From Thalassobacillus devorans MSP14 (GTDB taxonomy: Bacteria; Bacillota; Bacilli; Bacillales; Halobacillaceae): a stretch of DNA of 42,683 nt. Shown here piece by piece: positions 31,446 through 39,173 of the stretch (position 1 is the first letter of the stretch; each line of letters opens with the position of its first letter). The stretch covers positions 1-42,683 of the forward strand of contig NZ_KI543236.1 of assembly GCF_000496835.1 (NCBI RefSeq), written 5' to 3'. A model generated the notes under the pieces. It searched no databases. It had not been told where the DNA came from and saw only the letters and a list, made by a program, of their open reading frames with translations. A program made the position numbers and the translations under genes.

Positions 31446-33125
31446 GTGAGCCGTACTGATCACTTTGCTAACTGGCCGAAATTGACCAAATCGCTTACTG
31501 TTCCTGAAACGACGCTAGTTGATAATTTAATTGTTTCAGCTAGTCGTTTTCCCGCTCATGAGGCAATTTTTTATTATGGTAACTCGATAAAATATCGTGA
31601 GCTCATGGAAGAAGTGGAGTCCTTGGCAGGTTATTTGCAACAGAAGCTTGGGGTTTCCAAAGGGGATAAAGTATTACTGTTTATGCAAAATTCTCCCCAG
31701 TTTGTAATCGCTTATTATGCGATATTACATGCAGACGCTGTAGTCGTTCCTATCAATCCGATGTTGAAACCTAATGAACTGGAATTTTATATAAAAGACG
31801 GTGACATTCAAAACGGAATCGTTGGGCAGGAATTAATGGATGAAGTAAAGCCATTATTAGAATCCACTCACCTTCAGAAAGTTATCATTGCAGCTTATTC
31901 CGACTATAAAGGAGACAACTTCGACGGAGTGCTTCCACAAGAAGTGAATACTCCACGTAAAGTCTATAAGGAAGCTGATCATTATTTATGGGTCGATGCG
32001 ATTCAGTCAGGAAGTCGTCCTGGGAAAAAGGTAAGTACGGCCGATGACTTGGCTGTCATCCCTTATACGTCAGGGACAACTGGGCTGCCGAAAGGCTGTA
32101 TGCATACCAACCGGACGGTTCAGGCAAATACGACTGGGGCTTATTATTGGTCGCGTACTACAACCAACTCCAGGAATTTGATGACCCTTCCATTGTTCCA
32201 TGTAACCGGAATGGTACACAGTATGCATATGCCGATATATGCCGGCAGTACGATGGTGATCATGACCAGATGGAATCGGGAAACTGCACAGAAACTGATA
32301 AAAGAACAGCAATGCACCCATTGGGTAACGATCAGTACCATGCTGATCGATTTTCTTGCAAATCCGGATTTGAAACCTGAAGAACTTACTTCCCTGATTT
32401 CCATTTCCGGTGGAGGAGCTGCGGTTCCGAAAGCTGTCGGAGAAAAGCTTTACCAGTTGACAGGATTAGAATTCATAGAAGGATATGGATTATCGGAAAC
32501 GATTGCTCAAACGCATTTCAATCCGCCTGACCGTCCTAAAAGACAATGTTTAGGAATCCCTGCTTTTGATGTAGATGCCAGAATTATCGATCCAGTTACC
32601 AATGAAGAGGCGGAAGCTGGAGAGATAGGAGAAATTGTGGTCAACGGTCCCCAAGTGATGGTCGGCTATTTCAATAGAGAAGATGAAAATAGGAACGCTT
32701 TTATTGATATTGATGGCAAGTCTTTTTTCCGCACTGGAGATATTGCCCGACGTGATGACGAAGGATATTTTTTCATTGTGGATCGGGTGAAACGGATGAT
32801 CAATGCTTCTGGCTATAACGTCTGGCCGACAGAAGTTGAGTCTCATCTATATAACCATGAAGCAATTCAACAAGCGTGCGTAGTCGGTGTGCCTCATCCA
32901 CGCAAGGGCGAAGATATTAAGGCCTATGTAATTTTAAATGAGGATTATCAAGGAAAAGTAACCGAAGAAGAGATTGTAGAATGGGCCAGGCAGCATATGG
33001 CTGCTTATAAATATCCTCGGCAAGTGGAGTTTAGGCAAAAATTTCCAACAACGAACAGCGGAAAAATATTATGGAGGAAGCTCCAGGAAGAAGAAAAGGA
33101 AAAGGTGGAGAGGGTTAATAGGTAG
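31446..33125 (+). CDS. AMP-dependent acyl-CoA synthetase (long-chain-fatty-acid-CoA ligase type)
   Basis: About 559 residues from GTG 31446, with AAAGGAGAG upstream; the in-frame ATG at 31404 has no RBS and lies in the cre-like site. ANL motifs: PYTSGTTGLPKGCMHTN, GYGLSETIAQTH, the hinge YFFIVDRVKRMINASGYNVW and the catalytic lysine in TNSGKILWRKL. It activates a carboxylic acid with CoA. It is followed 51 bases later by a LIV-type ABC transporter, so it probably activates the imported acid. It differs from the ligase at 14162, so the window encodes two separate activation systems. Confidence 0.92.
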   Translation: MSRTDHFANWPKLTKSLTVPETTLVDNLIVSASRFPAHEAIFYYGNSIKYRELMEEVESLAGYLQQKLGVSKGDKVLLFMQNSPQFVIAYYAILHADAVVVPINPMLKPNELEFYIKDGDIQNGIVGQELMDEVKPLLESTHLQKVIIAAYSDYKGDNFDGVLPQEVNTPRKVYKEADHYLWVDAIQSGSRPGKKVSTADDLAVIPYTSGTTGLPKGCMHTNRTVQANTTGAYYWSRTTTNSRNLMTLPLFHVTGMVHSMHMPIYAGSTMVIMTRWNRETAQKLIKEQQCTHWVTISTMLIDFLANPDLKPEELTSLISISGGGAAVPKAVGEKLYQLTGLEFIEGYGLSETIAQTHFNPPDRPKRQCLGIPAFDVDARIIDPVTNEEAEAGEIGEIVVNGPQVMVGYFNREDENRNAFIDIDGKSFFRTGDIARRDDEGYFFIVDRVKRMINASGYNVWPTEVESHLYNHEAIQQACVVGVPHPRKGEDIKAYVILNEDYQGKVTEEEIVEWARQHMAAYKYPRQVEFRQKFPTTNSGKILWRKLQEEEKEKVERVNR

Positions 33126-33176
33126 GAGAATGTCAGCATCTGGGGGGTAAAAATCATCCGCTAAAGGGGTAGTTAT

Positions 33177-34040
33177 ATGGATATATTATCGCAGCAGTTA
33201 TTTAATGGGCTTACGATAGGAAGTGTATATAGTCTGGTTGCTCTAGGTCTGACGTTGGTTTACGGGATATTGCATATACCGAACTTTGCCCATGGTGCTA
33301 TGTATATGCTGGGTGCTTATGTAACATTGACGATGATGCTTCTGTGGGGGCTCCACTATTGGCTGGCTATGGCTATATCAGTGTTGGTTGTCGGCTTGCT
33401 GAGTGTTCTGATGGAAAGGCTGGTTTTTCATCCTTTAAGGAATGCACCGCCAATTCATGACAAAATAGCAGCAATCGGTATTTTACTATTTCTTGAAGCA
33501 CTGGCGCAATTGATCTGGGGAGCAGACTATCGTTCTATGGGTACACCTTATGGTGAAGTAATTAACCTCTTCGGCTTGACCGTAACGATGCAGCGTATAC
33601 TCATTAATGTGGGCGCGGTAGTGGTTATGCTTTTGCTATATCTATTCTTAAAGAAAACAATGGTCGGCTCTACGATTATAGCTATGGCGCAAAATCGCGA
33701 GGGCGCACATTTAGTGGGAATCAATACAAATAAAGTAGCTATGCTGACCTTCCTGATATCAGGTGGATTGGCCGCAATTGCTGCATCGCTTGCTGCGCCG
33801 ATCAACCTTGTCTTTCCTGGAATGGGCCACTTAGTGATACTGAAAGCCTTTGTCATTATCATTCTGGGTGGGATGGGCAGCATACCGGGGGCTATTCTGG
33901 GAGGATATATTCTTGGATTCAGTGAAAGTCTTGGAGCTACTTATCTTTCTAATGATTACAAAGATATCATTGCGTTTTTACTTTTAGTAATCATACTATC
34001 ATTCAGACCTAAAGGGTTGTTTGCCAGGGAGGGATTTTAA
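33177..34040 (+). CDS. LIV-type ABC transporter permease (LivH-like)
   Basis: 287 residues with about eight hydrophobic helices. Family signatures: GLTIGSVYSLVALGLTLVYG, NFAHGAMYMLGAY and ILGGMGSIPGAILGG. It forms the membrane channel with the LivM-like protein encoded next; the stop and start overlap in TAATG. LIV-type systems import branched-chain amino acids, but relatives carry many carboxylic acids, and the CoA ligase upstream suggests such a substrate. Confidence 0.92.
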   Translation: MDILSQQLFNGLTIGSVYSLVALGLTLVYGILHIPNFAHGAMYMLGAYVTLTMMLLWGLHYWLAMAISVLVVGLLSVLMERLVFHPLRNAPPIHDKIAAIGILLFLEALAQLIWGADYRSMGTPYGEVINLFGLTVTMQRILINVGAVVVMLLLYLFLKKTMVGSTIIAMAQNREGAHLVGINTNKVAMLTFLISGGLAAIAASLAAPINLVFPGMGHLVILKAFVIIILGGMGSIPGAILGGYILGFSESLGATYLSNDYKDIIAFLLLVIILSFRPKGLFAREGF

Positions 34041-35077
34041 TGGCTGCTTTATTAAACAGGCGGACCGTCATATCAGGCTTCATTCTTTTGGCACTCGTTT
34101 TTCCTTTCCTGACCAAAAACAGTTATGTGCTCCATATATTGACACTGGCATTTATTTGGATGATTGCTGTCTATGGGCTGAATTTGCTGGCTGGTTACAC
34201 TGGATATCTTTCACTAGCCCATGCTGGTTTTTTTGCTATAGGAGCCTACTCTTTAGGAATACTGACAGTCAAAGTTGGCATGAATTATTGGCTGGCTTTT
34301 CTATCCTCTCTGATAATCACTTGTATTTTAGGCTTATTAATCGGCTTAATAGCCTTAAGGACAAAAGAACATTTCTTTGCGATTTATACTTTGTGTGTAG
34401 GGTATATCATTTATCTGGTCATCGATAAATGGGACGGTTTGACAGGGGGAGTGCGTGGCCTGATCGGTATTCCGGTCCCTGCTGGTTTCGGTCCGCTTTC
34501 ATTTGAGAAGCCGCTATCCCAGTACTATCTGATTTTATTTTTTCTCCTGCTAACCGTACTCATGGTATATCGAATTGTTCATTCTTTGTCAGGACGGACA
34601 TTCATTGCTATCCGTAATAGCGAGGAGCTGGCAAAGACCTTAGGGATCGCTACCATGAAAAATAAGCTGATGGTTTTTGTGCTATCCACATTGTTTGCCG
34701 GATTAGCTGGTGTGTTGTATGCATCATTCATTCGATTCATCGGGCCCGATATAGGATACATTACGATAACTTTTGATCTGCTGATGTATTTGTTGGTGGG
34801 AGGAATCGGAACGTTAGCTGGGCCTATTGTAGGCACTTTGCTGATTGTATGGGTATCCCAATCCCTGCAATTTCTACAAGACTATCGTATGCTGATTTTT
34901 GGTCCGCTTCTCACTTTACTAATTATTTTTTACCCCAGAGGTATTATAGGGGCCTTTTATGAGTGGAAAATAAAGCGGCAAGAAAAAAAGCGAATGAGAG
35001 CTTTAATAAAGAATCATAAGGATGCGGAATTTCCAACTGCCAATTCCGTTCCTGACAAAAAGGTCAAGGAGGGGTGA
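34040..35077 (+). CDS. LIV-type ABC transporter permease (LivM-like)
   Basis: 345 residues, about nine helices. Typical LivM segments: YGLNLLAGYTGYLSLAHAGFFAIGAY, given in part as LSLAHAGFFAIGAY, then RNSEELAKTLGI (EAA-like cytoplasmic loop) and LLVGGIGTLAGPIVG. The C-terminal 40 residues are charged (KIKRQEKKRMRAL) and probably cytoplasmic. Overlaps livH by one base and ends three bases before the LivG-like gene. Confidence 0.92.
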   Translation: MAALLNRRTVISGFILLALVFPFLTKNSYVLHILTLAFIWMIAVYGLNLLAGYTGYLSLAHAGFFAIGAYSLGILTVKVGMNYWLAFLSSLIITCILGLLIGLIALRTKEHFFAIYTLCVGYIIYLVIDKWDGLTGGVRGLIGIPVPAGFGPLSFEKPLSQYYLILFFLLLTVLMVYRIVHSLSGRTFIAIRNSEELAKTLGIATMKNKLMVFVLSTLFAGLAGVLYASFIRFIGPDIGYITITFDLLMYLLVGGIGTLAGPIVGTLLIVWVSQSLQFLQDYRMLIFGPLLTLLIIFYPRGIIGAFYEWKIKRQEKKRMRALIKNHKDAEFPTANSVPDKKVKEG

Positions 35078-35080
35078 CCA

Positions 35081-35845
35081 TTGTTCCTGAAAACGAAAGA
35101 ATTGACGAAGAAATTCGGTGGTCTCATTGCCGTAAATGATGTGAGCTTTTCACTGGAAAAAGGTAAAATTAATGCAATCATAGGTCCAAATGGAGCTGGG
35201 AAATCAACTTTTTTTAACCTTGTGAGCGGATCACATACACCAACTTCGGGGCAAGTAATATTCAAAGACCAAAATATAACGAAACTCCCGCCTAATAAAA
35301 TCGCAGAGTTGGGAATAGCAAGAACCTTTCAAACTACCAATCTTTTTGAACAATCGACCGTGCTGGATAATGTGAAAGTGGGACATCGTCTTCGTACAAA
35401 TTCAACGTTACTGGATGCTGTCCTCAGAACAAAACGGTTTAAAAAGGAGGAAAGAAAATGCAGAGAAAAAGCTATAGAGGTACTCGACTTTGTCGGTTTG
35501 ACAGATGTGAGTGATCAGCTGGCTGCCAATATCACACAAGAAGAAAAAAAGCGTGTTGCCTTTGCACTCGCACTCGCTACGGACCCTGAAGTTGTTTTTC
35601 TGGATGAACCGGCAGCAGGCATCAATCCAGATGAAACGGAAGGCTTGGCAGAACTGATGAAGAAGATGGTGGATAGAGGGATTACCGTTTGTCTGATTGA
35701 GCACAAAATGCAGATGATCATGAAGCTGGCTGATAAGATCATGGTGCTCAACTATGGAGAAAAAATTGCTGAAGGTACTCCTGAAGAGATTATGAACAAT
35801 CAAATGGTCATAGAAGCATATTTAGGAGGGAGCGCCAGTGCTTGA
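35081..35845 (+). CDS. LIV-type ABC transporter ATPase (LivG-like), unusual signature motif
   Basis: 254 residues from TTG 35081, with AAGGAGGGG six bases upstream. Walker A GPNGAGKS (35-42), Q-loop RTFQTTNLF, Walker B VVFLDEPAAG (171-180) and H-loop EHKM are present. The ABC signature, normally LSYGEQRRLEIA or LSGGQ in this family, reads ITQEEKKRVAFA at 151-162, so the Ser-x-Gly core is lost. In ABC dimers this would weaken one of two ATP sites. The partner LivF-like protein has a normal signature. Overlaps it by eight bases. Confidence 0.9.
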   Translation: MFLKTKELTKKFGGLIAVNDVSFSLEKGKINAIIGPNGAGKSTFFNLVSGSHTPTSGQVIFKDQNITKLPPNKIAELGIARTFQTTNLFEQSTVLDNVKVGHRLRTNSTLLDAVLRTKRFKKEERKCREKAIEVLDFVGLTDVSDQLAANITQEEKKRVAFALALATDPEVVFLDEPAAGINPDETEGLAELMKKMVDRGITVCLIEHKMQMIMKLADKIMVLNYGEKIAEGTPEEIMNNQMVIEAYLGGSASA

Positions 35846-36545
35846 GTTAAAAGGTCTTTCTGTTAGCTATGGCAGCTTTACAGCGATAGAGAGTATAGAT
35901 GTCCTTGTTCAAAAGGGAGAAATTGTCGTGTTACTGGGCTCAAATGGAGCAGGGAAGAGTACTACATTTAAAGCAATAAGCGGGTTGGAAAAACCTCGTA
36001 AGGGTGAAATCCTCTTCGAAGGGAAGTCAATCGATAGCAGGTCTCCAGGGCGGATTGTAGAGTCAGGAATCGTTCAATGTGCAGAAGGCCGAAAACTTTT
36101 TCCAAAAATGAGTGTCAGTGAAAATCTGATCATGGGGGCTTATGTTCACCGTAAAAATAAAAAAGCTATTAAACAATCAATCAAGCATGTCTATGAATTA
36201 TTTCCGATACTATATGAGAAAAAAGAAAATGCGGCAGGGTCTTTAAGTGGTGGACAGCAGCAAATGCTTGCTATTGGACGGGCCTTGATGGCAAAACCGA
36301 AATTGATGCTGCTGGATGAACCATCCATAGGGCTGGCCCCATTAATTGTAGAACAAATGTTTGAAGTCATACAGCAAATTAATGAAGAAGGGACTACCAT
36401 TCTACTGGCAGAGCAAAATGCCAATGCTGCACTAGGTATCGCAAGTAAAGGCTACGTTTTTGAAAGCGGTTCCATAGTGGTTCAGGGAACTTCAGAAGAA
36501 TTGCTGTCCGACGATTCTGTACGTAAGGCTTACATCGGAGCATGA
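35838..36545 (+). CDS. LIV-type ABC transporter ATPase (LivF-like)
   Basis: 235 residues from GTG 35838, with TAGGAGGG upstream. Walker A GSNGAGKS, canonical signature LSGGQQQ, Walker B LMLLDEPSIGL and H-loop-like AEQNA are all intact. It works with the LivG-like subunit to drive import. The gene overlaps the end of the LivG-like gene by eight bases, indicating translational coupling. Confidence 0.93.
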   Translation: MLELKGLSVSYGSFTAIESIDVLVQKGEIVVLLGSNGAGKSTTFKAISGLEKPRKGEILFEGKSIDSRSPGRIVESGIVQCAEGRKLFPKMSVSENLIMGAYVHRKNKKAIKQSIKHVYELFPILYEKKENAAGSLSGGQQQMLAIGRALMAKPKLMLLDEPSIGLAPLIVEQMFEVIQQINEEGTTILLAEQNANAALGIASKGYVFESGSIVVQGTSEELLSDDSVRKAYIGA

Positions 36546-36600
36546 ATGTGGAGATCATTTCAATTTTGGTCTTACAGAAATTTATGAAGGAGGCAATTTA

Positions 36601-37827
36601 ATGAATAAATTCCGGTTAATCGTTTTCCTGTCTGTGTTGTCAATTGTATTTGTATTAGCAGGGTGTATAGAAAATCCGTCCGATGAAGCCTCTGGCGAAG
36701 GAAATGAAAAGGAAACGGAAACTCCATCTACTGAAGAAGGAGAAAAACTCGTCAATATCGGTTTCAGTGGTCCTCTCAGTGGTCCGGCTGCTTATTATGG
36801 GGAAAGGTCATTCAGCGGATTGGAGATGGCAGCCGAAGAAATTAATAAAAATGGTGGTTTCGAAGTAGATGGACAGACTTATAAAATTAATTTGATTTCT
36901 TTTGATGATAAATACTTGCCAAATGAAGCTGCAGCAAACGCCAAAAGGCTTGTACAAGAACACCAGACTCCGATCGTCTACACGCCTCATAGCGGGGGAG
37001 TTAAGGCCATGCAGGTATTCAATGAACAGGAAAAATTCTTGATTGGCGCTTATACCAGTGAACCGGACGTAACGGAAGCAGGAAATTCCCTGACTGTCCG
37101 AATCCCTCCTCGATATGATAATTATATTGAGCCTTTTACAAACTATACAATGGAGCGTTTTGGCCAAAAACTCGCTGCCTTGCCGACATCCACTCAGTAC
37201 GGAAAAGATTGGTCCGAAACTTTGCTCCCTTACTGGAAAGAGCAAGGGGGAGAGGTAGTCTATGATTCTTCTATTGATTTTTCTAAGGAGACGGACTTTT
37301 TCACCCTGGTAACTAATGCTTTGAAAGAAGACCCTGATGTATTATTTATTGGAGGTCCCTCTGAACCTACGGCAAAACTAGTTAAACAAGCGAGAGAACT
37401 AGGATTCGAAGGTGGGTTCATCATCATGGATCAGGCAAAGCTCGATGAGATGAAGAAGGTAACTAAATCAGATTCCTATGAACTATTTGAAGGAGCGATT
37501 GGGGTTATGCCGTTAGTGAATGCGGACTATCCCGGGACACCACAATTCGTAGAAAATTATCAAGAAAAATATAAGAACGATCCTGGTTCGGAAGCAGGTT
37601 TCCACTATATATCTCTATATATTTTTGTAGAAGCTATGAAAGCAGCAGGCACAGTAGATGATTCAGAAGCGATCCGTGCACATATACAGGATGGATTAAA
37701 CCAGCTTCCTAAAGAAAAACAAGTATATGTTATCGATGAAGTTGGTAAAGACGGAGGGTTTAAAGCCAAGAGAAGTGTTGCAGCAATTGAAGACGGGGAA
37801 ATTGTACCAATCAAGGTAGGAGAATAA
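36601..37827 (+). CDS. LIV-type ABC transporter substrate-binding lipoprotein
   Basis: 408 residues. Signal peptide ends in LAGC with Cys22 as lipid anchor, followed by a charged Glu-rich linker (about 25-50). The mature part has the LivK/peripla_BP_6 pattern: IGFSGPLSGPAAYYGERSF, NGGFEVDG and a C-terminal GGFKAKR. It captures the substrate outside the cell for the LIV permease. RBS GAAGGAGG. As last gene of the block it may be expressed at higher level from its own start region. Ligand not identified. Confidence 0.92.
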   Translation: MNKFRLIVFLSVLSIVFVLAGCIENPSDEASGEGNEKETETPSTEEGEKLVNIGFSGPLSGPAAYYGERSFSGLEMAAEEINKNGGFEVDGQTYKINLISFDDKYLPNEAAANAKRLVQEHQTPIVYTPHSGGVKAMQVFNEQEKFLIGAYTSEPDVTEAGNSLTVRIPPRYDNYIEPFTNYTMERFGQKLAALPTSTQYGKDWSETLLPYWKEQGGEVVYDSSIDFSKETDFFTLVTNALKEDPDVLFIGGPSEPTAKLVKQARELGFEGGFIIMDQAKLDEMKKVTKSDSYELFEGAIGVMPLVNADYPGTPQFVENYQEKYKNDPGSEAGFHYISLYIFVEAMKAAGTVDDSEAIRAHIQDGLNQLPKEKQVYVIDEVGKDGGFKAKRSVAAIEDGEIVPIKVGE

Positions 37828-37842
37828 TAGTAACTTGTGGTT

Positions 37843-37874
37843 AGAGGTTGGCTTCTATTGTTGGGTCAACCTCT
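37843..37874 (+). terminator. probable terminator of the second acyl-CoA block
   Basis: AGAGGTTG/CAACCTCT (8 bp) with a 16-base loop, followed by TATATATT rather than a clean T run. It lies 16 bases after the binding-protein stop. Confidence 0.55.
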
Positions 37875-37913
37875 TATATATTGTATGATTATAACAATAA
37901 AGGTGGTGAAAAA

Positions 37914-38531
37914 ATGGATATTAAACCAGAAAACTGTAAATCCAGGGAAGTCTATAAACTATTAACCGGGATAGTAGTGCCTAGGCCGATAGCTTTTGTT
38001 TCATCCAAGGATAAAAATGGCGTACATAATTTGGCACCATTCAGTTTTTACACCGCTATAACCAGTTCACCTCCGATTATCATGTTTGCAATTGGAGAGA
38101 GGGGCGGTACCAAGAAAGATACTCTGAATAATATCGAAAGCCAGAGAGAGTTTGTTATCAATGTGGTAACAGAAGAGATAGCAGCACCAATGAACGATTC
38201 CTCGGCAAATTTCAAGTCGGAGGTAGATGAGTTCAAGGAAGTAGGGCTGACAGGAGTACCTGCTCGAAAGGTAGATTGCCTGAGAGTTAAAGAGTCTCCT
38301 ATCCAATTAGAGTGTGAATTAGAGAATGTTATCCCTATCGGCGATCATTCCCATATGGTACTTGGAAGAGTAGTGCATTTTCATATTGAAGACGAGTATT
38401 ATTCTGGTAATTTCAAAATTAATGTAGAAAAGCTGAAACCACTGGCAAGAGTCAGTGGACCGAACTATGCTAAACTGAATGACTTTTTTAGTTTGGAGAA
38501 GTCTTTCAACTCCAAAAAGATAATCGATTAA
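37914..38531 (+). CDS. flavin reductase-like (FMN-binding split barrel) family protein
   Basis: 205 residues from ATG 37914, with AAAGGTGG upstream; the in-frame TTG at 37848 lies inside a hairpin and is rejected. The N-terminal sequence MDIKPENCKSREVYKLLTGIVVPRP, shown in part, and PIAFVSSKDKNGVHNLAPFSFYTAIT are typical of the DIM6/NTAB flavoprotein family, followed by SPPIIMFAIG and REFVINVVTEE. It should bind FMN; substrate unknown. It is separated from the LIV operon by a hairpin and may be transcribed alone. Confidence 0.88.
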   Translation: MDIKPENCKSREVYKLLTGIVVPRPIAFVSSKDKNGVHNLAPFSFYTAITSSPPIIMFAIGERGGTKKDTLNNIESQREFVINVVTEEIAAPMNDSSANFKSEVDEFKEVGLTGVPARKVDCLRVKESPIQLECELENVIPIGDHSHMVLGRVVHFHIEDEYYSGNFKINVEKLKPLARVSGPNYAKLNDFFSLEKSFNSKKIID

Positions 38532-38567
38532 TTTTTAAGGATTTCGACAAAAAATTTAAAAATTCCA

Positions 38568-38596
38568 TTGCACCACTAAACTACCCTTGTTATAAT
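38568..38596 (+). promoter_or_regulatory. sigma-A promoter of the tRNA-Gly unit
   Basis: TTGCAC, an exact 17-base spacer and TATAAT. Transcription should start near 38603 and run through both broken tRNA-Gly copies into the intact tRNA-Gly. Confidence 0.8.
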
Positions 38597-38630
38597 TATA
38601 ATTGTCATTTCAAAAAGGCATGTTCATTAT

Positions 38631-38785
38631 GCGGGTGTAGTTTAGTGGTAAAACCTCAGCCACGAGCGAAGCATCCACCGAATAAGCTACGAGTTGTCTC
38701 GACGGATTAACTTCCTGGAGTTATCTGGCAGAGGAAGAGACATGATTGTACGTGAACCTGACTTAAAGCAATCATCTATTATTAT
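38631..38785 (+). repeat. long-form tRNA-associated repeat, Gly copy 1
   Basis: 155-nt unit. The first 31 nt are identical to the 5' part of tRNA-Gly(TCC), ending at position 32 of the anticodon loop. Then follow GAGCGAAGC, CCGAATAAGCTACGAG, a hairpin with GTCT and CTTCCT paired to AGGAAG and AGAC, and a second hairpin ATGATTG/CAATCAT. No ORF. It is almost identical to the next unit, with about six differences. Confidence 0.88.
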
Positions 38786-38941
38786 GCGGGTGTAGTTTAG
38801 TGGTAAAACCTCAGCCACGAGCAAAGCATCCACCGAATAAGCTACGAGTTGTCTCGACGGATCTTACTTCCTTGAGTTATCTGGCAGAGGAAGAGACATG
38901 ATTGTTCGTGAACCTGACTTAAAGCAATCATCTATTATTAT
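38786..38941 (+). repeat. long-form tRNA-associated repeat, Gly copy 2
   Basis: 156-nt near-identical tandem copy of the preceding unit, ending directly at the intact tRNA-Gly. The same tRNA-Gly 31-nt fragment starts it. Differences lie mainly in hairpin loops or spacers (for example GATTAAC versus GATCTTAC). Confidence 0.88.
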
Positions 38942-39012
38942 GCGGGTGTAGTTTAGTGGTAAAACCTCAGCCTTCCAAGCTGATGATGTGGGTTCGATTC
39001 CCATCACCCGCT
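38942..39012 (+). tRNA. tRNA-Gly(TCC)
   Basis: Acceptor GCGGGTG/CACCCGC, anticodon stem TCAGC/GCTGA with loop CTTCCAA giving TCC. The 3' CCA is not encoded (CTT follows). Isolated from the main tRNA cluster and preceded by two broken copies of itself. Confidence 0.95.
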
Positions 39013-39016
39013 CTTA

Positions 39017-39036
39017 TTGCCGGTTTCATCCGGCAA
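39017..39036 (+). terminator. hairpin after tRNA-Gly
   Basis: TTGCCGG/CCGGCAA with loop TTTCAT. No T run follows, so it is more likely a processing or stability hairpin than a terminator on its own. Confidence 0.45.
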
Positions 39037-39065
39037 GAGTTAGTATTTCCCCAATCAAGTTAACC

Positions 39066-39110
39066 AACGCAGTGTTTCGTTCTAGGTGACAACGAAGCAT
39101 TGCGTTTTTT
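39066..39110 (+). terminator. strong intrinsic terminator after tRNA-Gly
   Basis: A 16-bp stem (39066-39081 with 39091-39106, two G-T pairs, ends AACGCA/TGCGTT), a nine-base loop and a T run. It ends the tRNA-Gly unit before the ATPase gene. Confidence 0.9.
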
Positions 39111-39173
39111 ATGTTGTAAAGATGGCAACATTGTAAATAAACCAAGTAGATAGTTGGATTGGAGATGATTCGT

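Noticed and set aside
33177-36545. Branched-chain amino acid transporter as a firm call
   Set aside because: The fold is LIV-type, but the context is acyl-CoA catabolism, so the substrate should not be assumed.
38631-38941. T-box riboswitch or glycine riboswitch before tRNA-Gly
   Set aside because: There is no downstream amino-acid gene, no T-box sequence and no antiterminator; the similarity is to tRNA-Gly itself.
38631-38941. Group I intron in tRNA-Gly
   Set aside because: The insert is only about 125 nt, and the 3' half of the tRNA does not follow the fragment; a complete tRNA follows instead.
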